In this document: in pieces, positions 1-11,195 of the stretch | Layout: each line of letters opens with the position of its first letter | How positions within the stretch are numbered: the first letter of the stretch is position 1 | From: Vicugna pacos | Taxonomy: Eukaryota > Chordata > Mammalia > Artiodactyla > Camelidae | DNA length: 64,000 nucleotides | NCBI RefSeq assembly: GCF_048564905.1 | Contig: NC_133020.1 | Location: forward strand, 16,897,501-16,961,500 | Direction of reading: 5' to 3' | The notes under the pieces: generated by a model | Told to the model about the DNA's origin: nothing | Databases searched by the model: none | What the model saw: the letters and a program-made list of their open reading frames with translations, nothing else | Translations under genes and position numbers: made by a program

Positions 1-699
1 TCTTCTACTCCACTGGACATGAATCTGCACAATCTTATGGGTGTGTAAAACCCCAAGTGCTTCTTGCGTGCTGGGATGCAAATGTATTGAATGAATTTGT
101 ACCTTTTTCAAAAATGTGTGCAACAAGTGTTGACTTTGATGCCCTGACCCTATAATCCTAGAACTTTTTTTAAGTGTTTAAACGGAGGAGCGGGTTACTT
201 TGATTACAATCACAATTTAAATTCTTTAAATATTAGGTTCCAGGTGGACTTTTTAATCCAACTTAATTCCAATTACATGTAAATGGCTGTTTTAAGCTAC
301 TTGAAAATAAACAAGTTTATACATGTTTTTACACAATTAAGAGGAACAAGATAATCCATTAAATCTCACACCCTCGACAAGGGGCTCTTTAAAGGGTTTG
401 GGTCTTAGCTTGATACGCTCTGGCCAGCTCCCTCTCAGTGCTATTAATAAGCAGAAACAGATCGCCACACTGACAGCAAGAGTGAAAAAGACAGAGGGCC
501 CGGAAGAAAATCAACTCATTTATTCATTGATATAGATCTGCTGTGCTGTCAGGCTCAGTTTTAGATACGGGGGGGGGGGGGTACTCTGGTAAACAAAGGT
601 GGTGGGAGCACTCCATTCCCTGCTTGCACAGAGCTTAAATCCAAGGGAGTTGGTGTTACACATACATTTTTTACTTTTTATTTATTTTTTTAAAATTAT
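1..699. other. Intergenic, no gene seen
   Basis: AT-rich non-coding sequence with stop codons in every frame. The only simple feature is a run of eleven or more G near 569-580. I recognise no repeat family and no exon here. Confidence 0.6.
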
Positions 700-945
700 T
701 TTAAAGCAGGTGTAGCTAAGAGCATGGATTCTGGAGGCAGACATCCTGGGTTTAAGTCCTAACTCTGCCACTTACATTGTGTGATTTTGGGAAACTCATT
801 TAGCCTCACCGTGCTTCCTCATCTGTAAAATGAAGGTAGTAATAGTCTTTCTTACTTTGTAAGACTTGTTACGAGACTCAAATCAGTTAATATGAGTAAA
901 GTACTTAGAATACTGACGGTATACATTGTGTCATACAAGTGTTTG
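700..945 (+). repeat. MIR SINE fragment
   Basis: The order of landmarks is that of the MIR consensus read forward: 'agagcatggattctgg', a 'tctgccactt' core, 'cctcatctgtaaaatg', then the 3' part with a 'gtacttagaa' stretch. Divergence is high, as expected for this ancient mammal-wide tRNA-derived SINE. No function is inferred. Confidence 0.85.
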
Positions 946-1745
946 TCAAATTAAAGAGAAAACAGGAAGCAAACATGTCTAATTCCACAGCTGAATACAT
1001 ACGATCAGAGATAAAGAAGCCACTGCAGGCCGTGGATTAAAGTCTAGAGTCCCTTTTTTTTTGAGGACCTGAAGACTTTCCAAATCTCTCCACTTACTTG
1101 GGAGAAGCTCTGTAGCAGTGGTAACAGATTCATGATAACCTGAAGCTGTTTTTATGAAGGGCCAGGTTCTTATGTTACACCATTTGCAGTTCACAGCAAT
1201 GGTTTAGATTTGGTGTTACCATCCTGGTTTGTCAGGAGAGCTCCGTGAGTAACTTGCTCTAAGCCCCACGGTTGGGGGCAGAGCTCGTCTGGCTGCACTG
1301 CACTGTGTACTTGTAGATTAAGAAACAGCCACTGCAGGTCCAGAACAATGTATCTAGGATAGACAGCGTCTCCCTATCCTCAGCCCCAGCCCTTTTCTCC
1401 TAGAACTGGGGCTGTTCTTCCTCCCTTCTTAAGTAGCTGATCACAAACAGGAAGCAGGGCTGGGTGCAGTCAATCAAGGGGCTGATAACTTGGGGCTGTA
1501 GAGGAACATCCTCCTAAGTGGAGGCTACCTGAGGCCAGCAGCTTGCTGCTTGTCACTGCTGTCTTTGTCAACAAGAGACACCAAAAAAAAAAAAAAAAAA
1601 GAAGTTGTCTCTTTCAGGAACAGTGGATTTGGAGAGCCCAATGCCTGCTTCTGTCCCATCCATAAACTAAGAATCATTTTTACATTTTTATATGGTTGGG
1701 GAAAAAAAATCAAGAACAGAACACTATTTCGTGGCTTGTAAAAAT
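946..1745. other. Intergenic, no gene seen
   Basis: No exon or repeat family could be assigned. An 18-base A run lies at about 1582-1599 and may be the tail of an old retroposon, but the sequence on either side gives no family. Confidence 0.5.
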
Positions 1746-1942
1746 GATATAAGACTCAAATTTCAGTGTCCATCGGTAAAGTTTTACTGGTACCCAGACA
1801 CGCTCGCTCATCTGTACATTGTCGATGGTGGCTTCTGTTCTACAACGGCGAGGGGAGTAGTTATGGACAGGACCTCCTGGCCGGCAAAGCCTAAGATATT
1901 GAATATCCGAACCGGGTCAGTAAGGTTTGCCAACTCCTGAGT
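1746..1942 (+). mobile_element. Non-autonomous hAT-type DNA transposon remnant
   Basis: The sequence runs from 'taaagttttactgg' through a 'gtcgatggtggcttc' core to 'ggcaaagcctaagatattg' and ends in 'gtttgccaactcctga', the order of a common mammalian hAT MITE whose end reads like 'gtttgccgacccctg'. A second copy of the same family lies at 23885-24085. Family assignment is from memory and the subfamily is not resolved. It is a short internally deleted element without transposase. Confidence 0.6.
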
Positions 1943-2404
1943 TAGACAGTAGATGAAGCAGGTGGAATAAGCTCAGAAAATTGTGAAAATTCACAGTGTA
2001 CGGTTCTGCTGGGCCCGAGAGAGGGGAAAGACTGGAATGGGGCAGCAAAGCAAGAGAAGAGGGTGATGAGGAAAAGAACAGAAGATGGATACATGTTGAG
2101 TAAAAAAAATCTCTGAGGACTTCTTAGAGAATGCAGAAATGTGGGCCTACTGAGATGGAGATGTAAAAGGGCAGACTAGGCAACAGGAAATTATTCTCCA
2201 AATTTCTCTCACTCCACATAATAGGAACTGGGAGAAACACTTACCAGTGTTGAGAGTGACCTCTCAGACTAGTTGCTGTTTCCCAGAGGGCTCATAGGGT
2301 CACCTGTCCTTTTTACTTACCTAGGGGCACAGTATAGATATTGTAACACCTAAATCCCTAGGCGGCTACTTTGAACGCAGTGCTTCCCTCCAGATGTCTT
2401 TTTC
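1943..2404. other. Intergenic, no gene seen
   Basis: Purine-rich non-coding sequence. No splice-flanked ORF, RNA gene or recognisable repeat. Confidence 0.5.
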
Positions 2405-2565
2405 TTCCAGTTTTATTGAGATATAATTGGCACGCGGCACTGTGTAAGCTACATTAAGGTGTCCAGCACAATGATTTGACTTACATGCATCATGAAATGA
2501 CTGCCACAGTAAGTTTGTGAACATCGATCATCTCAGATAGATACAAAATTAAACAGAAAAAATGT
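2405..2565 (-). mobile_element. Old L1 3' end fragment
   Basis: On the + strand this reads 'ttttattgagatataattgg', 'ggtgtccagcacaatgattt' and 'catcgatcatctcagatag', the antisense of an older L1 3' UTR. About 160 bp remain and it is truncated at the 5' side, as most genomic L1 copies are. Confidence 0.75.
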
Positions 2566-3129
2566 GGCTTGAAGGGGCACTACCAAGGACATAACTAAAA
2601 CATACATAAGGCACAAATATAATGTCCTGATACATACATAAATCACCTTGTTAAAAAAAAAAAAGTGGAGTTCGTTTGTTTTTAAACACCAGCAGAGGAA
2701 TTTATTTACATCTCAACAGAAGGGAAAATGAGACCGAGAGTTTTCCCCCCTTTGCTGATTTCCACTCGTTTCTCCTCTCAGGCACCTCCTCTGCCCGGCC
2801 GCGTGCAAAACCCCCATGTGCCTGCAACTTGCTTTTTCTGTATCTCCCTACTCAAGTTTATGCTCTTCTTTGACGCCTCCATTAACCAACTGCTCCTCCC
2901 CTCCCAATCTTGAAGCATCTTTCTCAGCGTTTTGCCTTGTCCAGAATCATCCCTTTTCCCCGTCCACCCCTTCCCCCAGGAGCTCTCTCCCTCTCCCGCG
3001 CACACAAGCCGCCATCCAGTTTCCCAGCCCCCTTCCCCCTCACTTGCAGCCTACTCGTCTTTTTCTCCTAAACCCCTCCTCCCCCGCTTTCCACTGGCAT
3101 CTCTCCCTCCTTGACCAAAACTGGCCCGA
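2566..3129. other. Pyrimidine-rich flank of a GC-rich block
   Basis: C/T-rich sequence without recognisable coding content leading into the CpG-rich block at 3130. The open frames here are compositional and do not resemble a known protein. Confidence 0.5.
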
Positions 3130-3380
3130 CGTAGAGACCGAGAGCAGACACGTGAGGGGGGCCCGCGCGGGGCGGGGAGGCCGCGCCGCGCCGGGATTCC
3201 TGGCCGGGGGCGGGGACAGGATGCGCGCCGGGGGCACCGTGCCACCCCGCACGTCCGCGCGCTGGCGGGGCGGTGCTCTCCGCGCCCCGCCGCGCCGCCG
3301 CCGCCGCGCCCGCCCCCGGCCAGATGCGCGGAGGGGCCGGCGGGCGCGCCCGCTCCTGTGCGCCCGAGAGAGCTGTAATT
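3130..3380. promoter_or_regulatory. Orphan CpG-island-like block
   Basis: About 250 bp of very high GC with dense CpG (runs such as 'gcgcgccggg' and 'ccgcgccgccgccgccgcgcc') in an otherwise AT-rich neighbourhood. CpG density of this kind in a mammal marks germline-unmethylated DNA and usually a promoter. No TATA box, and no first exon of a gene I know was recognised on either strand. By synteny in other mammals SLC2A3 (GLUT3) lies upstream of FOXJ2 on the opposite strand, so this could be a distal promoter for it or for a non-coding RNA; that is inference. Confidence 0.55.
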
Positions 3381-4825
3381 TCCTGGAATCCGAGGCATCT
3401 CTAGGGAGATGCAAAAGTTATACAAGGGTTCTGCCTCGAGGGTAGACGGTTTCGTTCTAGGGACCTTAATCCCACGCGGCCCTTTGAGTGCCACTCAGCC
3501 GTGTCTGTCTGCATCCCCAGTTCCCGCGCCCCTCCTGCCCTTGCCCCGACTAACGTGCCTGTTTAGCCTCTGGTCTGGTCTGGCCTGGTCGGTCTTGTTT
3601 TCTTTTCGGTTCTTTGCTCTCCCCAACTCCCTCCCCTCTTCTCCCCTCTGCTCTTGTCTGTGTATATCCCCATTTAACACTTCACGGGCCTGCGATCTTT
3701 ACAAAATCGCCTCCTTCGTATGTCCCTGCAGCGCTCTGATCCTGTTTTTTCAAGTCGGTTTTATTTACGTGCCAGGTGTTCAGGTCAGTGATTTCTGAGA
3801 GATACACACCCACGCCACCACCGCCCTGCAGATTTATCTCTGCGAAACTTCCCTCGGCACCCTGATTCCTGCTGCCCCTACTCTGTCCTCTTTCAAACAC
3901 ACCGTATCTTTTAGTCTCATGCATTCAACCTTTTCCATATATTGGCAACTATTTAAGTACCTTCTATGAAACAAACACTGATGTCACAGAAATTAACAAG
4001 AGCAACTCAGTTTAAAAGGGAGGGCAGACTAAAGCCACTCATGCTTTCTGCTCGCCTTTCCCTTACATATTTCTGATAATCCCCCTTTTTAGACTCGCAG
4101 ACAGCTTGGTCAGCTGACTAATCCTGCCTGAGAAATAACTGATTTTTTTTTAACTCAGTTTTCTTTTTTCCTAGGCTGACAGTGAATGAAACACACTAGC
4201 CCCACAACAACTGCTGAGGAGAAAGCAGGGTGGGAAGGCACTAAAGTGGAGAGGATTTCCTGGAGGCCTGGCTGGGAGTCTTAATGAGAGTGGGAATTGT
4301 CAAAGGCACTGTTCCCCAAACAGAGTCCCAGAATGCAGCTGTAAAACTGCTGGAAGGCTCTCTGGGCAGGGGGGCAGGATGTGAGTCCTTGGAATAGACT
4401 CATAAAAGAAAATCCCAGGACAGACCACTGATGAGACACATTTAGGTAAGATGGGAAAGTAGGCTACTGACCAGAGAGAAGAAAATTTGAAGACCGCCCC
4501 CCCATAAAGGGTATGCTATATGAAAAATCTAAGAAAAAAAATCTAAGAAAAGTAGTCATAAGGGCACAAAAATGAAAAAAAAGGAACAACAACAAAAAGG
4601 TTTGTTGCAACTCTGACGTAAGCCTAGCCTCTTCCTGAGCCAGTGACACAGGGCTTCCTCTTCCCTTTATTGTCACATGTTGCTCAAGTCTAGAAACCCA
4701 GATACGTGACCACCAACCCTGAACAAGGTGGTGACTCCTAGATCCACATATTAGATGTTCAAATTACAAAACCGAGCCTCTTTAATTGTGCTGGGCTGTT
4801 AGAGTTGAAATATTTTGAGAAAAAA
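3381..4825. other. Intergenic, no gene seen
   Basis: Non-coding sequence grading from GC-rich to AT-rich. No recognisable repeat family or exon. Confidence 0.5.
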
Positions 4826-4837
4826 AATTTGTCTTCT

Positions 4838-5044
4838 GTGGGGAGGATATGGTTCAGGGCTAAAGCACGTGCTTAACATGCACTGGGTTCTGGGTTCAAT
4901 CCCCCAGTACCTCCATTAAAAACTAAATAAATAAACCTAATTACCTCCCACTACCAATAAGTAAATAGATAAATAAACAAGTAAATAAACCTAATTACCT
5001 CTCCCTTCAAAAAATCAATGAAATTAATAAAATTTAAAAAAAAG
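4838..5044 (+). mobile_element. Camelid tRNA-derived SINE with intact target-site duplication
   Basis: The head has a tRNA-like pol III promoter: an A-box-like 'tggttcagggctaaagc' and a B box within 'gggttcaatccc', followed by 'cagtacctcc' and an A/T-rich 'aaataaacctaattacc' tail that is partly duplicated. A 12-bp direct repeat, 'aatttgtcttct', flanks it at 4826-4837 and 5045-5056, which shows L1-type retroposition and a fairly recent insertion. Confidence 0.9.
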
Positions 5045-5099
5045 AATTTGTCTTCTAGTGGTGCTAGAATTGAGGTAAGTTCTTTCTTCCTTTTACTTA

Positions 5100-5695
5100 T
5101 GTCTTTTTTTTTTCCTCTTTATTGAAGTATCACATACATACAGTAAAGAACGCAAAAATGCATTTATGTTAAGTGTACAGCTGGGTAAATTCTGACATTT
5201 GTATTCACATGTATAACCAGTACCCAGACTGAGATCTGGGTTCTAGAACACTTCTAGCTCCCCCGGAAGGTGTCCCTGTGCCTGTTCCAGTCTACACCTG
5301 CCCTCCGCAGATGTAACCACCACCCTGACTTCTGTCATCACCAGTGAATTCTGTTGTTCTAGATCTCTGTATAAATGGAAGCATATAGCGTGTACGCTTC
5401 TGTGCTAGGATTTTGGTTTTTTTTCACTCAACATAGTGTCTATGAGTGTTAGGCGGGATGTATGAAGCAGCTCATTCCTTATTACTGATGAGTAGGGTCC
5501 CATTTATGGGTATGCCAAAACTCATTTATCCATTCTCCTGTGAGGTACACATTCATGCTCCTCCATTATTGTTTTTAGTTTTAAGCTATTATAAAACATT
5601 CTTGTCATTTGCCATATGTAAGAATTCTTTTCTCTCAGGTATATACTTAGGAGTCAGATTGTTGTGTTGCTGTTTTTTAGCACTAAACAGTAAAT
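5100..5695 (-). mobile_element. Old L1 3' region
   Basis: Antisense L1 landmarks in order: 'tttattgaagtatcacatac', 'agtgtacagctgggtaaatt', 'gtaaccaccaccctgacttc', 'tataaatggaagcatat', 'ttcactcaacatagtgt' and 'tcatttatccattctcctg'. About 600 bp survive, strongly diverged and without coding capacity. Confidence 0.8.
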
Positions 5696-5739
5696 TCTAA
5701 ATAAAAACAAGGGAGCCACATCTCTGTCTTAACATGTGT

Positions 5740-5945
5740 ATGGTATTTTGATAAACATCTTTTATATACATGTTTCAGTTGATCTTCAAAGCATTTTTGT
5801 GACGTAAGTAGAGGAGGTAATGCTATCTCTATTTTACAGGTAGAAACTGAAACAGGGAGAATTTAAATGCCCAATTTAAAGACATAAAATGAATAAGTTC
5901 GGAATTAGGACTAGAAACCACATTTTCTGTTTCCTAGTCAGATTC
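5740..5945 (-). repeat. MIR SINE fragment
   Basis: Contains 'ctctattttacaggtagaaa', the antisense of the MIR core region, with weakened flanks. It is an ancient copy. Confidence 0.65.
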
Positions 5946-6234
5946 AATTCCCCTTTCTATTCCTCTTACTTTACTGGCCTTATGTGAACGGAGAGATCAC
6001 CCATATGTCCAGTTTGCCCTGGATGTCCCAGCTGAGCACTGGGACAACTTCGACTGCAGAACAAAAAGAAAGGAGTCTAATGGATACCATGGCTTGCAAA
6101 TGGGCAGAGAAAAACAAAACTTATCTGATTTAGCTCACCCCTCCATTTCCAAAGAAAAATATATTTGTTATCAAAGAGCAACGCAATGTCCACACATTTC
6201 CGGACTATGTATGTCAGCTGTCCTCTGACTCAGG

Positions 6235-6470
6235 AAGTCATCTGGACTACTGCCACTCAACTTGTGACTCCTGGGCCAACAGCACCAGCATCTCCAGGGA
6301 GCCTGTTAGAAATGTAAATTAATACAGCCCCCAGTCCCACATACACCCCCTCCTCTCCTCACCTAAGAATCCAAGGGGTGGAGTGCAGGAATTTGCGTTT
6401 AACAAGCTCTCTGGGTTGGGGTCCAAGGAAGCAATGGGAAAAGAGAGCTCAAGTTTGAGAAGTACTCATG
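6235..6470 (-). mobile_element. MER20-like hAT-Charlie MITE
   Basis: The order 'gccaacagcaccagcatctcc', 'tgttagaaatgtaaat', 'aatttgcgtttaacaagctc' and 'aagtttgagaagtactc' follows the MER20 consensus, including its end 'gtttgagaaccactg'. MER20 is a short non-autonomous hAT element that in placental mammals is sometimes reused as an enhancer. No such use is shown here. The first landmark is written in shortened form from about 6279-6298. Confidence 0.7.
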
Positions 6471-8424
6471 GAGATAATTTCCTTTACAGATATATGGATA
6501 CCAGTCTGGTTTTAAAGTTACCTCTGGGCAGAATAATTCCATTACCTCAGAGAGTAAACTTTCCTTATGTAAACAAATCCCACTGTTGGTAAAAATCTTT
6601 CTTCCTTATGAAATCTCTTATCTAGTATTCTGGTCCTAAATGAGAGTGTACAATACCATTTCACAGGTGACTTTTTGTTGTCCTTTTCTGAGGACATTCC
6701 AAGTTTTCTTCATTATCACTTAAATTATGGTGTCCAGAAAGAATCCTAGTGAAAAACTATAGCACATCAAAAGAAAGACCTTGAGGTTCCAATGTGAGTA
6801 TTCACAAATCTTTAAGGAAATCTCTTTTCAGGGTACAATACATCAGAAAACATTCATGTATAAAAACCATACAGCTTAGAAATAGAAAGAGTACATAACC
6901 TGGATCACAGAAGAGGGAAGAAAATGACAGACTGGCATAAAGCAGAATGGACTTGCTCAATGCGTTTTGCTAGCGGGGGTTGGATTTGGGCCCCCAATAT
7001 GTATGTGTTCCCCTAGGATTTTATGTAACTTGGCTGACATCCATCCACACGGTTTGTCTGTACTCTGTTCCAGGACTCAACCCAAAAGGTCGCCCTCCAA
7101 CTCCAATCCAGCTTCTCATTGTCCATCTAATTCTTGGCTCTCTCCTCCTCCTCTTTCCCCTCATTCTTCCCCAGAGAGGGGTTGCTATGGGGATGGAGTC
7201 ACAGTAAGCCGGCTGGTAAAGGAAAGCAGTGACAGAAGCCGAATGGGACAGAGTACAGAGAGAAAGTGAAAGACTGAGGCCAAAGGAAAAGACACAGACA
7301 CAGATGAGACTTGAGGCAGAACAGGAACGGCACCAGTGTTAAAACGCCATCAGCAACTTACAGAAATGGATGGAGACATACTGCCCACAGTTAGAGGAAC
7401 AAAGCAGAGACACGAAGGCAACAGGCTTAAGCACACCCAGGGCCCTGAACTATGTGCAGAGACACAGGAGGGAAAGACACAGTCAGGTGTTGAGCCAGAT
7501 CACGCAGGATTCTGGGGAAAACAGCGCGGACAGAAACTTGCTAAGAACAGAGCTCCAGGGAAGTGTTTTGTTTATTCTTCTGTGCCTCCCTGAGTCTTTC
7601 TGATTTCCAAGGAAGGGACCAGTAGGAGGTTATAAAGAGGATAACCTTACTTCTATTATTTTCCACTTCCTTTCCTCGCCTGTGGTTTTCTGACACGTAA
7701 GGAAAGGAACTTCCCAAAGACAAGCAAAAGCTAAGATCTTTCTCTCGGACACAAATAACCCTTTCGGTCTCTTGACTGTTCCTCTGTCCATCTCCTCAAT
7801 ATTTGTATCTCAAATTTTCTACAATTCCTTCTCTTTCTTGCTCTTTTTTTTTCCTTTCCATCTCCCCAGATTATAAGCCACATCTTCATGCTCCTTTGTT
7901 AATCCTGTTCTCTTTTTCAGAAGCTCCCTGCACCGAAAGTTACACTTGTCCCCACATCTTGGCCAGAAACTGCTCCTTCCAAATCCATTCTCTGTTTTCA
8001 CCTATTAGCTGCAGTCTTTGACCTCTCAATCTAATAAAAACAGTAAGAAACGACAGTTTTCTAAACCTGAGAAGATCTTAATGAGTTTTTTAAAAGACAA
8101 TGTTAAGAAAAATTCAAATAGACACATACATACATACTGAGAGCAATGCACAGCACTCTGCCCAACAATGCAGGGGCCCCGTGTTCGAATCTAGTGAGAG
8201 AGAAGGCAAGCTCAGGCTCTTGCTGCGGTGGTCTTTGAATACCAGACACGCGGCTCTGGTATAAGCCCTTAGGTGAAGAATGAAGCAAAATCTCATTGCA
8301 TTTGTTTTTCTTTTTGACAGCACCACCATGCCACCGGTACTCCAGAAACCCAGATGTGTCACTTTTATCTTATATGCTTTGCCACAACTAAAATATGCTC
8401 TCCTCATTCTGTGCTTTTTCTAAT
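6471..8424. other. Intergenic, no gene seen
   Basis: About 2 kb without a recognisable exon. The open frames near 7336-7603 and 7803-8021 resemble no known protein and lack splice or codon support. A weak tRNA-B-box-like 'gttcgaatct' lies near 8180 but has no matching cloverleaf. Confidence 0.5.
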
Positions 8425-8518
8425 TTCCCCTTTTTGTTAATGGAGGTACTGGGGATCGAACTCAGGACGCCACGCGTGCTAGGCATGCGCTCTACCACTG
8501 AGCTGTACCCACCCGGCT
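8425..8518 (-). mobile_element. Camelid tRNA-derived SINE, truncated tail
   Basis: On the + strand it reads 'aatggaggtactggggatcg', 'catgcgctctaccactgagc', the reverse complement of the camelid SINE head. The promoter boxes are well preserved; the A/T-rich tail is short. No clear target-site duplication was found. Confidence 0.85.
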
Positions 8519-8809
8519 AACCTCGCCTTTTGATTGCTTCCCTCCACCCCAACCCTGAACTCCAGGCCCCGCTGGTTCATTTCATTATCCTATCCATTGT
8601 TTCAGCCAGAAGGCCTTCTGGGTAGAAACCAACTTGGTATGGTGGTAGAGAGCATTTTCTGCAAACAATCTTCTCTCACATCTATTTTTAGAACAAGACA
8701 AGGCTGAAAGTTAGAAGACCCAGGTAGCAGTTCAGACAATAGCACCAACTTGCTGTGCCGCACACTATGCTGCGCTACTAATTATCAGCTAGTTAAGCTG
8801 TTAAACGTG
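8519..8809. other. Intergenic, no gene seen
   Basis: No exon or repeat family assigned. Confidence 0.45.
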
Positions 8810-8861
8810 GGTCTCAGTTCTCTCATCCTAAAAGGTGGTCTCAGTTCTCTCATCCTAAAAG
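8810..8861 (+). repeat. Perfect 25-bp tandem duplication (period 27)
   Basis: The 25-mer beginning 'ggtctcagttctctc' occurs at 8810-8834 and again, identical, at 8837-8861, separated by 'gt'. The lack of divergence suggests a recent slippage or unequal-exchange event. Confidence 0.95.
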
Positions 8862-10079
8862 AAGGAGAAGGACCCCAGCTGATTTATTCTCTGCAATCTC
8901 CAACACACCACCTATACAAATACTTGGTGATTCGTGCATGAAGAGCAATTACCCCAAGGAAGAAAAAAAAAAGTAAATATTTTGACTACTAATTAGGTAT
9001 TCACTTATTCTTCTTTCAGATACACTGTCAAAATTTCCAATGTTTAGAAGCTTCCCTGGTTCATTTTTGTGCCTGGCACATATAGCCACATTCAATAGAT
9101 ATTCGAGTGAATGAATGAGTCTCTAGCTCTAGAACATAAAGGTACTGGGGAAGGGTTATTTTTGCCACTTTTGCTAACAAAGTTGTAACTTTAAAAATTA
9201 AAAGCATGTGAAAAGAGCTACCTAGTTGTTGTTTCTGGGTATGGCTAGAGAAAGAGTTTATTTCTCCCTTTCACTTCAAAATCTCCATCAGTTTTGCCCC
9301 TTTCAGATACCAGCAGAACGAAGCTACTCACTCCTGCCTCATTACTTCCTCTTTGATCTTGACAGCTGCGGTCAACACCAAGAAATAAAACAGCCCCAGG
9401 AAGATTTGACGTGTTCCCACCATGGAGGACGTGCGGTAAAGAACGTTCTACCTCTAAGCACAGCCGTGACAGCAGAGGGGCTCGCCGCAGCCTCCCTCAC
9501 CAGTAACGAACCAGCCGCATCCCAGAATAGCCGCATGCCTCCCTGGGGCCCCCGGCAGATAAGGGGAGCAGCGCTTCTGGCTTAAGTTGTGTTGTATTTC
9601 TCTTGTATTAAGAAATGAAGAAGAAAAGCAGGGCTGTCCCTCTTCTCAAAAAACCTGACCTTTCACCTGGAAAGAATGAGCAAAATATGGGGAACAGAAA
9701 GGAAAGGCCAGAGTGGGGAATGAGATAAATGAGAGTGCGATTTTGCTTCTTAAAATGATTCTTTTATGAAAAGAATGTCCAGATTTGATCACTGAACATT
9801 GTGAAGTGTTCTAGAAAGGACAGAGACTGGGAGAGGTGACGGAAAATTGGAGCTATGAAAGCCTGTTCTTCGGTGAAGAGAGGTAGTGCTTCATTACTGT
9901 CTCGTTAAATTACAGAAAGATTATTAAGAGGTGGTTGGCCTGCAATAAAGGGACAGAGCAGTGATTAGGTGGAAGCAGAATTAATTCATTAAGTTTAACT
10001 CATGTCCATTTTTTTCAATAAGGTTTTACTAACCTTTTTCCAATAAGGTTAGTAAACTAGATCAGGGAAATGGCATAGT
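8862..10079. other. Intergenic; short L2-like 3' end near 9045-9125
   Basis: Around 9070-9120 'gtgcctggcacatatagcc' and 'gaatgaatgag' resemble the terminal part of an L2 LINE. A small inverted repeat, 'ttactaacc' and 'ggttagtaa', lies near 10025-10055. The frame at 9226-9585 has no recognisable homology. No gene is seen. Confidence 0.45.
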
Positions 10080-10280
10080 GCAGGGTTTCTAAATCTAGGT
10101 TCTGTTGACACTTGGGGCCAGATAACTGTCATTCAGGCTTGTCCTGTGCATTGTCGGATGTTAGGCAGCACTCCTGGGCCCTACTCACGAGATGCCAGCA
10201 GCATTCTCTGTGTCACAAGTCACCAAGTATGTCCGCAGAAATTGCTGGAATTGTCCCTGAGGAGTAAAACCACTGCTGGT
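10080..10280 (-). mobile_element. MER5A-like hAT-Charlie MITE
   Basis: Starts 'cagggtttctaaatc', continues through 'ttgtcctgtgcattgtcgga' and 'gatgccagcagcatt', and ends near 'aaaaccactg'. These are the terminal inverted repeats and core of MER5A read in antisense. The element is about 200 bp, near full length for the family, and the 8-bp target duplication has eroded. Confidence 0.75.
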
Positions 10281-11195
10281 TAAAACCAGTGCCCTAGACT
10301 GAGAAAGTATCTAATGAGATCCCTTTATAAAGGATGGAAATACCTCACCCATCTGGAAATGTTTGGAAAACTCACTTAATTTGAATGTAGATTAGAAAAA
10401 CAAAGTAAGGAAAAAAAATTTCTCCCTAAAGTTCAAAGCTTTACTCATAGGAGGGCACAGGTGGCCCCTCTCAGAAAGTACGTACTCTCTCTCCTTCTTA
10501 AAATTATTATAAAATATGTGCAGTCAGACTGTAATAATTGTACCTAATAAAACTGAAAAAGGAAAAAAAATTATTATAAAATATTCCAAACATACAAAGC
10601 AAAATGCTAATATCTGATACAGAGTGCAAGTTGATTATTTGAGTTCCAAATCAACAACGGATTAGAAGAAAATTAGAAGAAAAATCACATGCCCCAGGCA
10701 GGGACCCTAACACACCAATGACAATAAGATAGAAAACAGACAAATTATAAAAAGTGAATGGATTTCTGAAAGAATAAGACATCAGAGAGATAATAGTCCG
10801 ACATTTTGGGCGTGTTGTTCAGGTTGCTTTCATCCTTGGCATCCTTCTTTAAAAAGGATATGACCAGGATGCTGAAGTATCTGGAAATGAGGTCGTGCAG
10901 AGCAGCTGGGGAAACCAGGATTATTTAGCTTAATGAATAAAAGATGTTGGGGAGAACATGGTAATTTTCTTCAAATATTTGATGTGCTTCCAAAAATATG
11001 TATTTTTCTGTAACCCCAGATGGAAATGGGCATCACATTTATGTGACATTTATAATTGTCTTAAAATGTATTAGAAAGAACTTTCTGGTAATTTAAGCTA
11101 GCCAACATATGTGCTGCCTTGAAAGGTGGTAAGGGTCTCACTGCTGATTTACCCCCTGATTTCGAGTCATACATCTATAACCTTTCTGATGTCTC
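10281..11195. other. Intergenic, no gene seen
   Basis: AT-rich non-coding sequence. No recognisable exon or repeat. Confidence 0.5.

Noticed and set aside
2816-3445. A 209-residue frame over the first CpG block
   Set aside because: It crosses from pyrimidine-rich to CpG-rich sequence with a sudden change of composition and no recognisable domain.
8140-8200. Possible tRNA gene with a 'gttcgaatct' B box
   Set aside because: No acceptor stem or anticodon arm pairs around it; at best a decayed SINE head.
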